DNA from: Myxocyprinus asiaticus
Lineage: Eukaryota > Chordata > Actinopteri > Cypriniformes > Catostomidae
DNA: 64,000 bases
Assembly: GCF_019703515.2 (NCBI RefSeq)
Contig: NC_059358.1
Location: forward strand, 46,386,594 to 46,450,593
Direction: 5' to 3'
This document shows positions 1-10,835 of the stretch, piece by piece (the first letter of the stretch is position 1; the number at the start of each line of letters is the position of its first letter). The notes below the pieces were generated by a model that was given only the letters and a program-made list of their open reading frames with translations, did not search any database and was not told where the DNA came from. Position numbers and translations under genes: made by a program.

Positions 1-263
1 GCCTCAGTCCATTCCTTGTGAAGTTCACCCAAATTCTTGAATCGATTTTGCTTGACAATCATAAGGCTGCAGTTCTCTTGGTTGGTTGTGCATCTTTTTC
101 TTCCACACTTTTTCCTTCCACTCAACTTTCTGTTAACAAGCTTGGATACAGCACTCTGTGAACAGCCAGCTTCTTTGGCAATGAATGTTTGTGGCTTACC
201 CTCCTTGTGAAGGGTGTCAATGATTGTCTTCTGGACAACTGTAAGATCAGCAGTCTTCCCCAT
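1..263 (-). CDS. Tc1-like transposase, N-terminal part (runs off window)
   Basis: A frame opens at the ATG whose complement is 261-263 and stays open for 87 codons to the window edge. It starts MGKTADLTVVQKTIIDTLHK. A helix-turn-helix of the paired-like transposase type follows (residues about 20-45, IAKEAGCSQSAVSKLVN). Next come a basic GRKKCGRKR stretch like the AT-hook/NLS linker, and the start of the second DNA-binding subdomain (FKNLGELHKEW). This matches the N-terminal third of fish Tc1 transposases, which are about 340 residues long. The DDE catalytic domain would lie outside the window, so activity cannot be judged. The start is chosen because it begins the family's usual N-terminus and nothing in frame fits upstream. 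Confidence 0.85.
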   Translation of the reverse strand, partial: MGKTADLTVVQKTIIDTLHKEGKPQTFIAKEAGCSQSAVSKLVNRKLSGRKKCGRKRCTTNQENCSLMIVKQNRFKNLGELHKEWTE

Positions 264-562
264 GATTGTGTAGCCTAGTGAACCAGACTGAGAGACCATT
301 TTGAAGGCTCAGGAAACCTTTGCAGGTGTTTTGAGTTGATTAGCTGATTGGCATGTCACCATATTCTAATTTTTTGAGATAGTGAATTGGTGGGTTTTTG
401 TTAAATGTGAGCCAAAATCATCACAATTAAAAGAACCAAAGACTTAAACTACTTCAGTCTGTGTGCACTGAATTTATTTAATACACAAGTTTCACAATTT
501 GAGTTGAATTACTGAAATAAATGAACTTTTCCACGACATTCTAATTTATTGAGATGCACCTG
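1..562 (-). mobile_element. Tc1/mariner element, one end with IR/DR-type terminal repeat
   Basis: This is the 5' end of a Tc1-like DNA transposon read on the minus strand; the rest lies left of the window. The outer end (CAGGTGCATCTC on the minus strand) abuts a TA at 563-564, the target dinucleotide of this superfamily. Two related blocks occur in the terminal region: one near 535-560 (TCTCAATAAATTAGAATG on the minus strand) and one near 361-385 (CTCAAAAAATTAGAATATG). That paired arrangement is the inverted-repeat/direct-repeat layout known from fish Tc1 elements. The flank at 565 is reverse-transcriptase sequence, so this element jumped into the LINE listed next. Confidence 0.85.
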
Positions 563-564
563 TA

Positions 565-2100
565 TTTCAATCTGGTTTCCGCTTACATCACAGCACTGAA
601 ACTGCTCTAGTAAAGGTTGTCAATTACCTTTTACTCTCTGGTGACTCGGGAAATCTCTCCATTCTCTTATTACTTGATCTCAGCTCAGCTTTTGACACTG
701 TCTGTCACAAACTACTACTTTCTCACCTTTCAGGGATACAGTACTGTGCAAAAAATGTAGGCACTTGTGAAAAATTTTGCATAGTGAGGATGTCTTCAAA
801 AATAATGTAATAAATAGTTTTCATTTATCACTTAATGTCATACAAAGTCCAGTAAACATAAAAAAGCTAAATCAATATTTGGTGTGACCACCTTTGCCTT
901 TAAAACAGCACCAATTCTACTAGGTACACCTGGACACAGTTTTTCTTGGTTTTTGGCAGATAGGATGTCCCAAGCTTCTTGGAGAATTCGCCATAGTTCT
1001 ATTTAGGCTGTCTCAATTGCTCAATTACTGTCTCTTTATGTAATCTCAGACTGACACGATGTTCAGTGGGGGGCTTTGTGGGGGCCATGACATCTGTTAC
1101 AGGGCTCCCCATTCTTCTATTCTAATATTTTCTATTTGCAAAAGTAATGTGTAATTTGTATTTCCAATTGACACACTAAAGCTGAAGATATAAATAGCCA
1201 TCTTAAGACAAATTTTGTGAAACATCTTATGTGCCTAAGACTTTTGCACAATACTGTAGGTATCTCAGGTGTTGCTTTGTACTGGTTCTATTCATATCTG
1301 AAGGATAGGCAGTACTACATCTCTATGCACAATTATAAATCCCCCACTGTCCCACTCAAACAAGGGTTTCCTCAGGGCTCAGTTCTTGGTCCATTACTAT
1401 TCATCATCTATATTATGCCTCTTGGACATATTATTCACCATCATGGTTTTAACTATCCTATATTAGTTAAAATTAGTGCCTATATTAACAAACTCTCTAA
1501 AGCAGCATTTTTCCAACTTCGTCGTATCGCCCAACTTCGTCCCTACCTTAGCCCGAAAGATGCTGAATCATTAGTCCATGCATTTATTACATCTTGCCTT
1601 GACTACTGTAACGCCCTTTTTCTGGATTACCGGCACACTCTATCTCCCGCTTGCAATATTTACAAAATTCTGCTGTGAGAGTACTAACTTACACTAAATG
1701 ATCTGCACATATTACTCCCATCCTATTTAACCTTCACTGGCTAACTGTCGCATCCCATATTGCATACAAAATTCTCCTGCTTACATTTAAGTCACTCCAT
1801 GGTCTAGCTCCTTCTTACCTTTCTGATTTACTTTCTCCCTATATTCCTCCTTGCTCACTCCGATCTTATGGGTGCAAACTTCTTGTTCCTAGATTCCACC
1901 TTTCTTCAATGGGCAGCAGGTATTTTTCTGTTGTGGCACCTAAGCTATGGAGCTCAATCCCTCTGGCTCTCCGAACTATTACCTCTATCTCTGAATTCAT
2001 ATCTCAGCTCAAAACCTATTTGTTCTCCCAATATTATCAGTCATAATATGTATATGCTTCATGTACTGCTCATTGTATTTTTATGCTTATCTGTATTCTG
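565..2100 (+). pseudogene. LINE reverse-transcriptase pseudogene
   Basis: Three blocks of an L2-like pol protein are readable. The first, 566-736, contains [15 protein letters not shown] and the metal-binding motif region [13 protein letters not shown]. The second, from about 1257, contains GISGVALYWFYSYLKDRQ and the motif-B block KQGFPQGSVLGPLLFIIY. The third, about 1480-2090, contains the thumb-like LRPYLSPKDAESLVHAFITS and then SLHGLAPSYLSDLL in another frame. The YADD block that should lie between blocks two and three is missing, so an internal deletion removed a catalytic motif. Frame changes and stops complete the decay. No endonuclease domain is present, consistent with 5' truncation and insertion damage. 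Confidence 0.8.
739..1256. mobile_element. Non-autonomous Tc1-type element (518 bp) inside the LINE
   Basis: The ends are inverted repeats: CAGTACTGTGCAAAA on the left and, reading the right end backwards, CAGTATTGTGCAAAAG. A related TAGGCAC block lies just inside each end. TA dinucleotides flank it at 737-738 and 1257-1258. The interior keeps antisense Tc1 transposase leader text (around 885-990) but no usable frame. Removing it restores continuity of the LINE reverse transcriptase reading. Confidence 0.85.
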
Positions 2101-2373
2101 ATTGGGCCACTGCCTACACTGCTTAAATTGTCTATACTGTCTACACGATGTTATGTGATCTTTTGTACTGGATTGAAATGTCTAATTGATTGCACGATCT
2201 GATATCTGCTATATGCAACTGCATTTGTTTTTGTTCCAGACTGGGCAACTGTCCACTCTCCATATGATTGTCTATATGATTGTTATGTTACTGCTCTTTA
2301 TTGTGAAGCGTCCTTGAGCTCTGGATAGGTGCTATAAAAATTAAACATATTATTATTATTATTATTATTATTA

Positions 2374-3238
2374 TGTAAAGGTTTTTCATTTAAAAATCTG
2401 GAAGGTGAATGATGAATATTCATGCAGGTTTACAAACCTCATTATCATAAATTGCTCATGTATCAGGGACTAAATTGCCCAGATCTCATAATCCATTCAT
2501 GGGTTGAAGGCTTTTGTAAAGGTTTATGGTGATATCCACATTACCCTGCTTTTCCACATGGACAGAAAAATCCATCTATCGAATGCCTCATCTCACAGAT
2601 GTTTATGCTTTGTCACCCAGCGGGTTAAATCCGTCAGGTAGGCAGCCTAACAGAAAACCCAGTGAGCGTGTTTTCAGCCTGTCAGCTGTTGTCATGGGAT
2701 TGTATTTTGTGTAGAGCTAATGCAGTGCACATGGAAAAGGATGTTTAGTATGGTCCGCTGTTCTCAGACAGCTCCGCAAAGGGCATCTCCATTGCTAATC
2801 CTACCCTTTCGGAGGCAGTTAACATAGGCAGGCTGCTCTTCCCATACAGGAGTCCATTTAGCATATTTTCCACTGACTTGAGCAGCACACAGTCGGCAGT
2901 GTGAATTAATGGTGGAGCTGTGATGGTGGGATACCCCTGAGTCTTTCTGGCAAGCGTCCCTGTGCTGTAACAGACATGGTCAGTGTTCAGACCATCTGCA
3001 GTCTTGTGTGTTGGTTAATTAGATGTTTAAATGAGAATATTTTAATTTTGGGGACAGTTAAATATCTAATTATGTATACTGAGACAGATGAATGCAAAAG
3101 CAGGTGAAATGAAAGGTGAAAAAGGTGAAGTCAGGATTAATTCAAAATGTAGCTTTACTTTCTTAGTGCATGTTCCTGATCTTACTATAAACAATTTGTC
3201 AAGTGCATGATATTCCATATACAGTATATATATAGTAC

Positions 3239-3276
<38 letters not shown>

Positions 3277-5177
3277 ATGCGTAGGTGTGTGTGTAGCAAC
3301 TTATGCCACATCTGAAACAACTCTCTTTTTCATCTAAATTTTAGGTAAGGAGGGTGCATTTTACTCAATAAAACCTCCATCTAATATTCACCTTAAAAAC
3401 CTTGAGCTTAATAAAAAATAACAATAATTTTGATTCTCAAAATCCTTTAGAAGAAATAAGCCAATGAATTGTTTGGCCATGGCCCAAATTCACTTATCAA
3501 CCAATATCTTCTGGACAAAAAAGTTTTTTTTCTTTCAGAAAACTCAAAAAGGTGAAAATTTATACAGAGAAGAAGAAGAAGACAAAGCAGATGAAGACAA
3601 AAAAATCTGTACAAATACAAAAGGATTCCAGCCCAGCACCTTCAGTGCTTGGACCCCAAAATACAGTATTTACTGTTTCCAAACAGTTTCCTAAACACTC
3701 CACCCTGCCATTGTTTTGGACAAACAGGTACTCCCACCACAAACTCATGCCATTGGTTGAGCCAATGTTGCTAAGTGGCTAGTGCTAGCTATTTTGAATG
3801 TGACTCAAATCCACAATGTTCACACTCTTTAGGACATCAGCCCACCAATGGCTTATTTCTAGTTGAGTTTGCACATTAAACTGGGAAACGATAAATTATT
3901 TTAACATCAAAACATTTACACACTTCACCTTTAAGGCTGGGCATCATTGTGAGCTCAGTTGTCACTTGTGACTCCATTGTCTTGCTAAATGTGTGTACTA
4001 GTTGTGGTTTATCTCAATGTTTTGGGGCAGTGTAGCTTGCCCCTCGAGGATTGTGGAAATAGAAAGCCCCCCCCCCAACCATCAGCTTTCAGCATGTGGA
4101 CAGGCACTGTCCCTGGAGGCTTCATTAAGAAGAGTCGTGTGCAATGCTATGTCATTAAACATCTGTCACGAGTTGGGTTGTTAATGAGGAGCTGCTAGTA
4201 TCTAAGTAACCGTTAGCTTACCCATCCAGTTCATGCATCATCTTTTTATATGTAGTAAAAGTACCTCATCTATTTACTGTACACAGTCATTTATTTAAAG
4301 AAACTTGTACTATACAGTACAATGCATCAGGGAAGCATTCTGTCATTAGAATAGTATATTTGAAATGTCTGTATCCATGTTGTTTTAGTATTTAATTTAA
4401 CCAATTTGCATCAGTGGGAGAGTACTGCACATCAGTTAGTTGAATCTCACTTGCCAATTTCTGGATCATATTTCACCCCACATTTAAAAGAAAATAATAA
4501 GAAATCATATTTTATTAAAGAAAATAAAGCCTGTTTTAGGATCATTGATTATTAACATTGTGACATTATTTTCATGTCAATTAAGGCCATTCCCCACATC
4601 AATTATAAATATATATTAAAAGTATATGTTGTTTTAACATTGTACTGTATGTAATATATAAATTATATTTGTATGTTAGAATTTGTTATGTTTTATTTAA
4701 AAATAAAACAATGTTGTATATACAGTGTTTTTTTATTTTGAAGTAATGAGCATGTAATCACTATTGAGAATAATGGGAATGACAAAAATAACAATAATAC
4801 AAATCTCCCGTGAAATTCCCAATGTTGCTGGTTTTATCCCCACAAAGAGAAAGCCATGAGGTGTCAACATTATGTCCTGTTCAAGACACTGAACCTAAGG
4901 TTGCTCCAAGTTAACTGTGTGTTCAGTATCATGGGAAAGTCATGGAAGTCGTAAATTCTACCACCCCTTAAAATGTGGCAGTAAATAAATATTTAAGATT
5001 CTTACATTTTAAACATTGGAGACCTAAACCAACAAAACAAACATCTGTGCTCTGTTGAATACTTCACTCACTAATAACCGCATATATGGATAGTGCAAAA
5101 ATATTCATTGTCATTACAGAGTAGCAACTTTCATAGCTACAGTGGGTCCATAAAGCATTTGGACTCTTATATCACAC
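2374..5177. other. Upstream grik2 intron, mostly unclassified
   Basis: No gene, RNA or clear transposon end was found. About 2400-3000 is more complex and less AT-rich than its surroundings and has no TE hallmark; it is flagged as a possible conserved non-coding element. A GT microsatellite lies at 3241-3275. About 4200-5150 is AT-rich with nothing recognisable. Confidence 0.5.
3241..3275. repeat. (GT)n microsatellite
   Basis: About 17 uninterrupted GT units, followed by a short imperfect continuation to about 3294. Apparent poly-His/Thr reading frames here are repeat artefacts. Confidence 0.95.
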
Positions 5178-5700
5178 TTAAAAATATAGTTGCATTAGAG
5201 AACACAATATCAAGCCAAGTGGCATTTGTTTTTTAAATAAAAAGTGGCTTTCTGTAATGAATGGTTGCTGAGATGAGACATCATTGGCTAGTTGACCATG
5301 GAAGGCATGGGCGCCGGCCCATTGGCCGTGGAAGGCTTGGAGCAAGGAGACATGGATGTAGGTTTTGGCCCAGGGTTTCCACCATAATCCACTGTGAAAG
5401 GGGAACCGCAAAGTTCTAGAGCATTCAACATATTCACTGAGCGTCCAGTGAGGATCAGCCGGTGGCATCAGTTCCTTTAGTGCACTATTCAGACCGGTCT
5501 GGAAGAAAACCACCAGAGAGCGGTCTGGATAATGCACTAAATTCGCTAGTTCTAAGAACTCATGGGTGCGACCCTCAACTGGATGGTCGCCTTGTTTGAG
5601 AAGCAGGATATGGACAGCCACTAGATCCATGTTGGGTCAGTTCTTCTGTAACAAATGGTTGCTGAGATGAGACAGGAGACATAGGACTTATGTGCAGGCT
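5178..5700 (-). pseudogene. Gag-like fragment of an LTR retroelement
   Basis: On the minus strand a frame begins MDLVAVHILLLKQGDHPVEG (ATG complement at 5628-5630) and continues HEFLELANLVHYPDRSLVVF. It closely parallels the gag-like protein at 33130-33480 (MDLAAVRILLLQQGDRPLED, then FLELANVEHYPDRSLVVFF). Both share a tail with ADPHWTLSEYVE or ADPHWTLCEYVE. This copy loses similarity after about 95 codons. A block near 5645-5675 repeats one near 5246-5275 (ATGGTTGCTGAGATGAGAC in both), so the relic is bracketed by short direct repeats. It is a dead fragment of a multicopy family. No protease or polymerase was found. Confidence 0.65.
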
Positions 5701-5722
5701 TTAATAACCATGATGACAGTCA

Positions 5723-5730
<8 letters not shown>

Positions 5731-5788
<58 letters not shown>

Positions 5789-5899
5789 CTATAGGCGGAA
5801 TTTCACAGAATTTGACATATTTGGAATAAATGAATGTATGAATGCAAATTTAATCAAATTAAAACCGTGAAATGTCCTAGAGTGATAATGATAGAGTTG

Positions 5900-5962
<63 letters not shown>
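5731..5962. repeat. Two (AT)n tracts
   Basis: Pure AT dinucleotide tracts at 5731-5783 and 5902-5962, separated by about 120 bp of AT-rich unique sequence. Confidence 0.95.
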
Positions 5963-5966
<4 letters not shown>

Positions 5967-6372
5967 CAAATCATTATCATTATGTAATATTTATTGTAAT
6001 AATAATAATATACATTATATTTAAGCAAAATTTTACAAGAGTGCTGTTGTACTTAATAAAATATTTCATCAATGCTTTTATTAATACTGTGATTCTTTGC
6101 TGTGCAGCACTGGAGTATTATGATTATTATTATTTGTCAAATACAATGTTTGCATTGTGCTATGAGGATCTGTATAGAAGCACTTCACTTAATAAAAGCA
6201 ATGCAATGGTATGTTAAAAAGTAACTGTCCAGTTTCCATTTTATTAAAAGTCTATTAATTCAGTTGATTAGACAGTTTTTTGATGATAAAATTTAGTTAA
6301 ACTTTCAAACACCAATTCAGAAAAAAAAGAAAAAAGGAAACACAGAATGTGGAAACAAAATAAACAATTTGA

Positions 6373-6374
<2 letters not shown>

Positions 6375-6423
<49 letters not shown>
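6375..6423. repeat. (ATT)n microsatellite
   Basis: About 16 ATT units. No LINE tail or other TE end is visible next to it. Confidence 0.95.
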
Positions 6424-7684
6424 CATTTTATAGGGCCCTACCAGTATCAGTTGTTTGCAGATGGCACTTGGTTTGATACCTTGTAATCTAATGCACTGAC
6501 ATTCACTTATACTTAAAACTAATACTTTTTGGGGGCCTGTATATGTACAGTATGTTCCTGCAATAAGTAGGCTATTTTTTTAATTACTTTTATGTCAGCT
6601 GCCGTTTAGGTTGCTAAGAATGCCCACAGTCTGTTAACTAACCATCTGATGCATATTGCACACAAAATTGAAAATCACAAGGTACAATCAAAGTGCCTGA
6701 CTGCTAGGAGTCAAAGCGCACCAATTTTTATCAGTCTGTTAATCACTGGATATGCTATGTTAGTGATGTTAGTTTTGTTTGAGGCACTTACTGTAGTAGC
6801 AAATATACAAAATATTGGAATATACTGGGGGGTTGGGGGGTGGCGATTAAGGTGTCAGGTATCTTTAAATCCATGATGAAATCCATCCACATGCTCTTGA
6901 TTTCAAGTGACTGAGTAGAATATGACTTTTAACCTTTATAAAGGGGTTCTAGTCCATGGACATACAATGCATATGTGTTGCCAAATCCATCCAAAACAAA
7001 AGTGGACTCTACTACTATTTTAAACAATCTAAGTGCTAACAATAATCATGATAGAAATTAGCATTTTATTTGTCTAAATAAAGTGCACTTTGTGTTGGCT
7101 ACTTTTGGGGAGTATTTGAGCAAAAGAACTGTTGCGTCAATTATTGTCTCAATTATTCAGGCAGTAATACAATCCTTATTATGTCGAGTTAACTACAGTA
7201 CTACCATCACTATTACAACATGAAAGGATCAGAGAGATTGTTGAGTGCTCTTGTTCTGTCTCATATTTCAGATGAAATGTGAAAGCACGTCTCCAGCCAA
7301 TTTTTGCTCTGTTTACCGCTTTTTGTGAGGGAGGTGAGGGGGCTGATGGGAATCGATGAGCGTTTCAAATCGAGGCCCACAAGGAGGCCCAGAAGGAAAC
7401 ATTACCTCAAATTAAGAATGGCAACTAGTTTTAATTAGACAGAAAAAAAAAATAGATAAGAGTGGGAAATGGTGGTCCCTCGAATGTAATTGGGTTTTAT
7501 CGGTGTGTTATCAATGGCACCCTGGGAGCAATGTTTCAGCAAACAGCATTAGGGTTTTATGGCTCAAACTGCATTAGTTTGTGTCTTTCTCACCTCAGTA
7601 ATGCACATAAGACTGTGAGAAACATGATCTCACACTGCTAGAGCAACAAACTAAATGTTTCTATTTCAACATCTCTGATATCCT
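6424..7684. other. Intronic stretch with a candidate conserved non-coding block
   Basis: No coding exon or TE structure was recognised. About 7260-7640 contains dense, non-repetitive sequence with homeodomain-like cores (TTTTAATTAGAC, TGTAATTGGG) and looks unlike the neighbouring AT-rich repeats. It is a candidate regulatory element only, judged by composition. Confidence 0.4.
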
Positions 7685-7837
7685 CAGTGCATTCATAAAG
7701 TATTCAGACCCCTTCATTTTTTCACATTTTGTTATGTTGTAGCCTTATGCTAAAATGATTAAATATTAATTTTTTTCTTCACATCAGTCTACACTCCATA
7801 CCCCATAATGACAAAGTAAATACCAGATTTTTGAAAC

Positions 7838-8407
7838 AAGATTCTCTGGTCTGATGAAACGATGATTGAACTGTTTGGCCTCAATTCCAAGCGTCATGTC
7901 TGGAGGAAACCAGGCACCGCTCAACACCTGCACAATACCATCCCAACAGTGAAGCATGGTGGTGGTAGCATCATGCTGTGGGGGTGTTTTTCAGTGGCAG
8001 GGACTGGGGGACTGGTCAAGGATGAAGGAATGCTGAATGAAGTAAAATACAGAAATATCCTTCATGAAAACCTGGTCCAGAGTGCCCAGGACCTCAGACT
8101 GGGCCGAAGGTTCACCTTCCAACAGGAAAATGACCCTAAGCACACAGCCAAGACAATGCAAGAGTGGCTTAGGGACAACTCTGTGAATGCCCTTGAGTTG
8201 CCCAGCCAGAGCACGGATTTGAACCCAATCGAACATCACTGGAGAGACCTGGAAATGGCTGTCCTCATCCAACCTGACAGAGCTTGAGAGGATGTGCAGA
8301 GAAGAATGGCAGAAAATCCCCAAATCCAGGAGTGCAAAGCTTGTTGCATCATACACAAAAAGACTTGAGGCTGTAATCGCTGCCAAAGGTGCTTCAACTA
8401 AGTACTG
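7838..8407 (+). pseudogene. Tc1-like transposase, catalytic half only
   Basis: The readable frame starts in mid-protein (KILWSDETMIELFG), right after terminal-repeat sequence, so the DNA-binding half was removed by an internal deletion. The Tc1 catalytic residues are visible: D in SDET, D in the QQENDPKHTAK block, and E in LNPIEHHW, which is a DD34E-type layout. A frameshift near 8255-8285 ends the main frame. The family C-terminus continues in another frame (ELERMCREEWQK, then a stop at 8405-8407 after STKY). It cannot encode a working enzyme. Confidence 0.85.
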
Positions 8408-8511
8408 AGTTAAGGGTCTGAATACGTATGTAAATGTGATATTTCAGTTTTTTTATTTTTAATACATTTGCATAGTTATCAAAAATCTGGTTTCCCTATC
8501 TGTCACTCACT

Positions 8512-8676
8512 CGACGTTGGTGTCGATGTAGTGACACTAGGGGTCACTCTTGGGAGCCCGAGACACCTCTGGTCTTTGATAAAAGGCCAATGAAAATTGG
8601 CGAGTGGTATTTGCATGCCACTCCCCCGAACATACGGGTATAAAAGGAGCTGGTATGCAACCACTCATTCAGATTT
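8512..8676 (+). repeat. DIRS A left inverted terminal repeat
   Basis: This runs from CGACGTTGGTGTCGATG to about CTCATTCAGATTT and is matched in inverted orientation at 12091-12256. It contains GGTATAAAAGG near 8637-8647, a likely TATA element for the element's own promoter. The 18 bases outside it (8494-8511) have their complement only in the ICR. Confidence 0.85.
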
Positions 8677-8929
8677 TCTCTTTGGAGCCGAACGGTCATG
8701 CTCACTGAGCTGAATACTACTGTTCATTCACCTGCTGGATCTGATGGCGCATTTCAGCGGCTTCTCCCTCCTCTGCACTGGTGCACTGCAGAGAACGCCA
8801 CTGGGCGCTTCGGCAGAAAAACTAGAGAGTATATTTTCTGAAAGAGCATTTTTCCCCTCTAAAAGAGTATATATTTCTCTAAAAGAGCGCACACACGGAA
8901 CGTCTTTTTAAAGATGCGTCTTTTTAAAG

Positions 8930-10390
8930 ATGCTTTTCCGATTGTGTGTTATTCCTGGTTGTGCTCGTTATCTCTCGCCTTCTAACGGTCACGATCACTG
9001 TCTTTCGTGTCTGGGCACTGCTCACGCGGAGACAGCATTCGTGGATGGTCACGTTCTCATTGCGAGAATATGTCCATGGCAACGTTACGGTCGCGGCTCG
9101 CCTTCGTAAGAAAGCGAGCCACCCCAGAGGCTCCCGCCTCGGTCCTTTTACCCACGGGTTTGAGGCCAGCACGGCTAGCACTGGGGGCGATTTGGGGACC
9201 CCAATGGGACCGCCTCCGCCGGATATCCCCCCGCGGACCTCCCATTCCCCAGCACGCTCGTCTGCCCCGATCGGGCTTCCGGGTGTGTCCGCCGGCTCGT
9301 CTCACGGCGAGTTCGACCTCTTATTCGGAGCCCACGAAAGTGATGAGCTCTCGAGCGCAGCATCGGAGATCGGGCTCGTCCAGTCGGAAGCCTCAGCTGG
9401 GCTCCTCCCTTCGGGGTCGATCGCCCAGTCACAGGCTGACGCGGAGATGACGACATGCATTCCCGAACAGCCGCGAGCGTCGGTTAGAGTGGATTTCACC
9501 GCTCTTCCCTGAACCCTCGCGGCTCTGTGATTGGTTCCTGGGCTTGCGGCGCCGCTCAAAGCCACGCCCCGCCCTGTTCCTTTCTTCCCGGAAGTGCATG
9601 AAGAGCTGACAAGGTCACGGGAGGCACCTTTTACTGCCCGGTCCCGATCTTTTCAGCTTCCCCGCTCTCACTACCCTCGATGGTGGGGCGGCCAAGGGTT
9701 ATTCGGCAATCCCCCGTTGGATAAAGGCGCTCGCAGTGCACCTATGCCCGCAGAGCGCCGCCACCTGGTGCAGGTGCCCAAAGCCCCCGTCCAAGACCTG
9801 TAGGTTTACGTCGTCTCTGACGGTCAAAGCCTATGGCGCTGCTGGACAAGCCTCCTCCACCCTGCACGCCATGGCTCTCCTGCAAGTCCACCAAGGCGCT
9901 AAAGGAACTGCACGAGGGTAGTTCCGCCCCAGGATTGATGCAGGAACTGCGCTCGGCGACCGACCTCGCTCTCCGAGCGACGGAGGTCACGGCGCGGTCT
10001 CTCGGGCGGACGATGGCCACACTAGTGGTCCAGGAGCGCCACCTTTGGCTCAACCTGGTCGAGATGGGTGAGGCCGACAGGACACGATTCCTTGCTGCCC
10101 CCATTTCCCAGGCGGGCCTATTCGGTGACACCGTCGAGGACTTTGCCCAGCAGTTCTCGATGGTAGAGCAGTAGATGGATGCTAGCCGGCTTATCCTGCC
10201 CCAGCGTGGCTCAAGATCCCGCACCCCATCTACTCATCGCCGAGGGCGTCCCCCTGCGGTGACTGCACCGGCTCCGCCACAGCCCGCCCCTCCGGCCCGG
10301 CCCCCGCGTGGAGCCCACCGCAGGAAGCCGACACCACCCGTCTCACAGCCGGCACCGAAGAACCCACGGAGGTCTTCGAAGCGCCCCTGA
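8930..10390 (+). pseudogene. DIRS A gag-like pseudogene
   Basis: It starts MLFRLCVIPGCARYLS at 8930. The N-terminus is Cys/His-rich (CVIPGC, then HDHCLSCLG), a possible zinc-binding module also present in copy C. The frame breaks near 9050, and later blocks lie in different frames. These include LMQELRSATDLALRATEVTA and VVQERHLWLNLVEMGEADR near 9940-10080, then a Pro/Arg-rich tail ending near 10390. Copy C has the same blocks in the same order. It is presumed to be the nucleocapsid/coat protein (ORF1) of the element, inferred from position because DIRS gag proteins are poorly conserved. Base composition is markedly GC-rich compared with flanking host DNA. Confidence 0.75.
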
Positions 10391-10835
10391 GACGGGCAAC
10401 CCAGGGACAATGAAACCTGCTGCTCTGGAGCTGGTAAGCAGATCTCCATATTTTTGTTACCTTTTGCATTTAATTGCGCTGCATACCCAAGTGGCTGCAG
10501 TACTCAAGAGCTCCGCAAGAGTGGTTTCCTTGTTCCCTGGGTCACATATCCGGTGTGTATGGCTGGCATCACGACCACCATCCACCACTCCATTTGGCAG
10601 GTTGGCGCTCCAGCGGCAGTCTCCCGCCCTGAGCGCCCAGCTGTGGCACAAATCCGCCCCCGATGTGACAGTCTCCACGGGTCATGAGGACAGGCCTCTT
10701 CCTCCCCCGTCCCAGGCTGTTCCGGGGGTGGTCACAAGGAGCCAGGTAAGTGCTTCGATGTCCTCAGACTCAGCACGGCCATGATGTGGTGTGGCACCTC
10801 GAGCTACACCCTGCTGCGTGGCCCCACCCGTTGGT
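10391..10835 (+). other. DIRS A deletion-junction region between gag and recombinase
   Basis: This holds spacer sequence shared with copies B and C (for example GGTCACAAGGAGCCAGGTAA at about 10731) but no reverse transcriptase or RNase H blocks. The missing pol part lies at about 20850-21960 in copy B, so the deletion fell within or next to this region. Confidence 0.6.

Larger units (their letters stand above)
565..2373 (+). mobile_element. L2/CR1-like LINE relic, 5' truncated, with two DNA transposons in it
   Basis: This is a decayed non-LTR retrotransposon. The left side is interrupted by the Tc1 element ending at 562 and the middle by a MITE (739-1256). The 3' end has the L2 hallmark: a conserved stem (GTGAAGCGTCCTTGAGC near 2304) and GGTGCTATAAAAATTAAA, followed by an ATT/TTA microsatellite tail (about 2349-2373). 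Both insertions postdate the LINE, since the coding sequence resumes in phase with the family on each side. Confidence 0.8.

Noticed and set aside
9007..10784. Many overlapping long frames on both strands
   Set aside because: The DIRS gag region is GC-rich, so stop codons are rare in all frames. Only blocks that align with copy C were kept.
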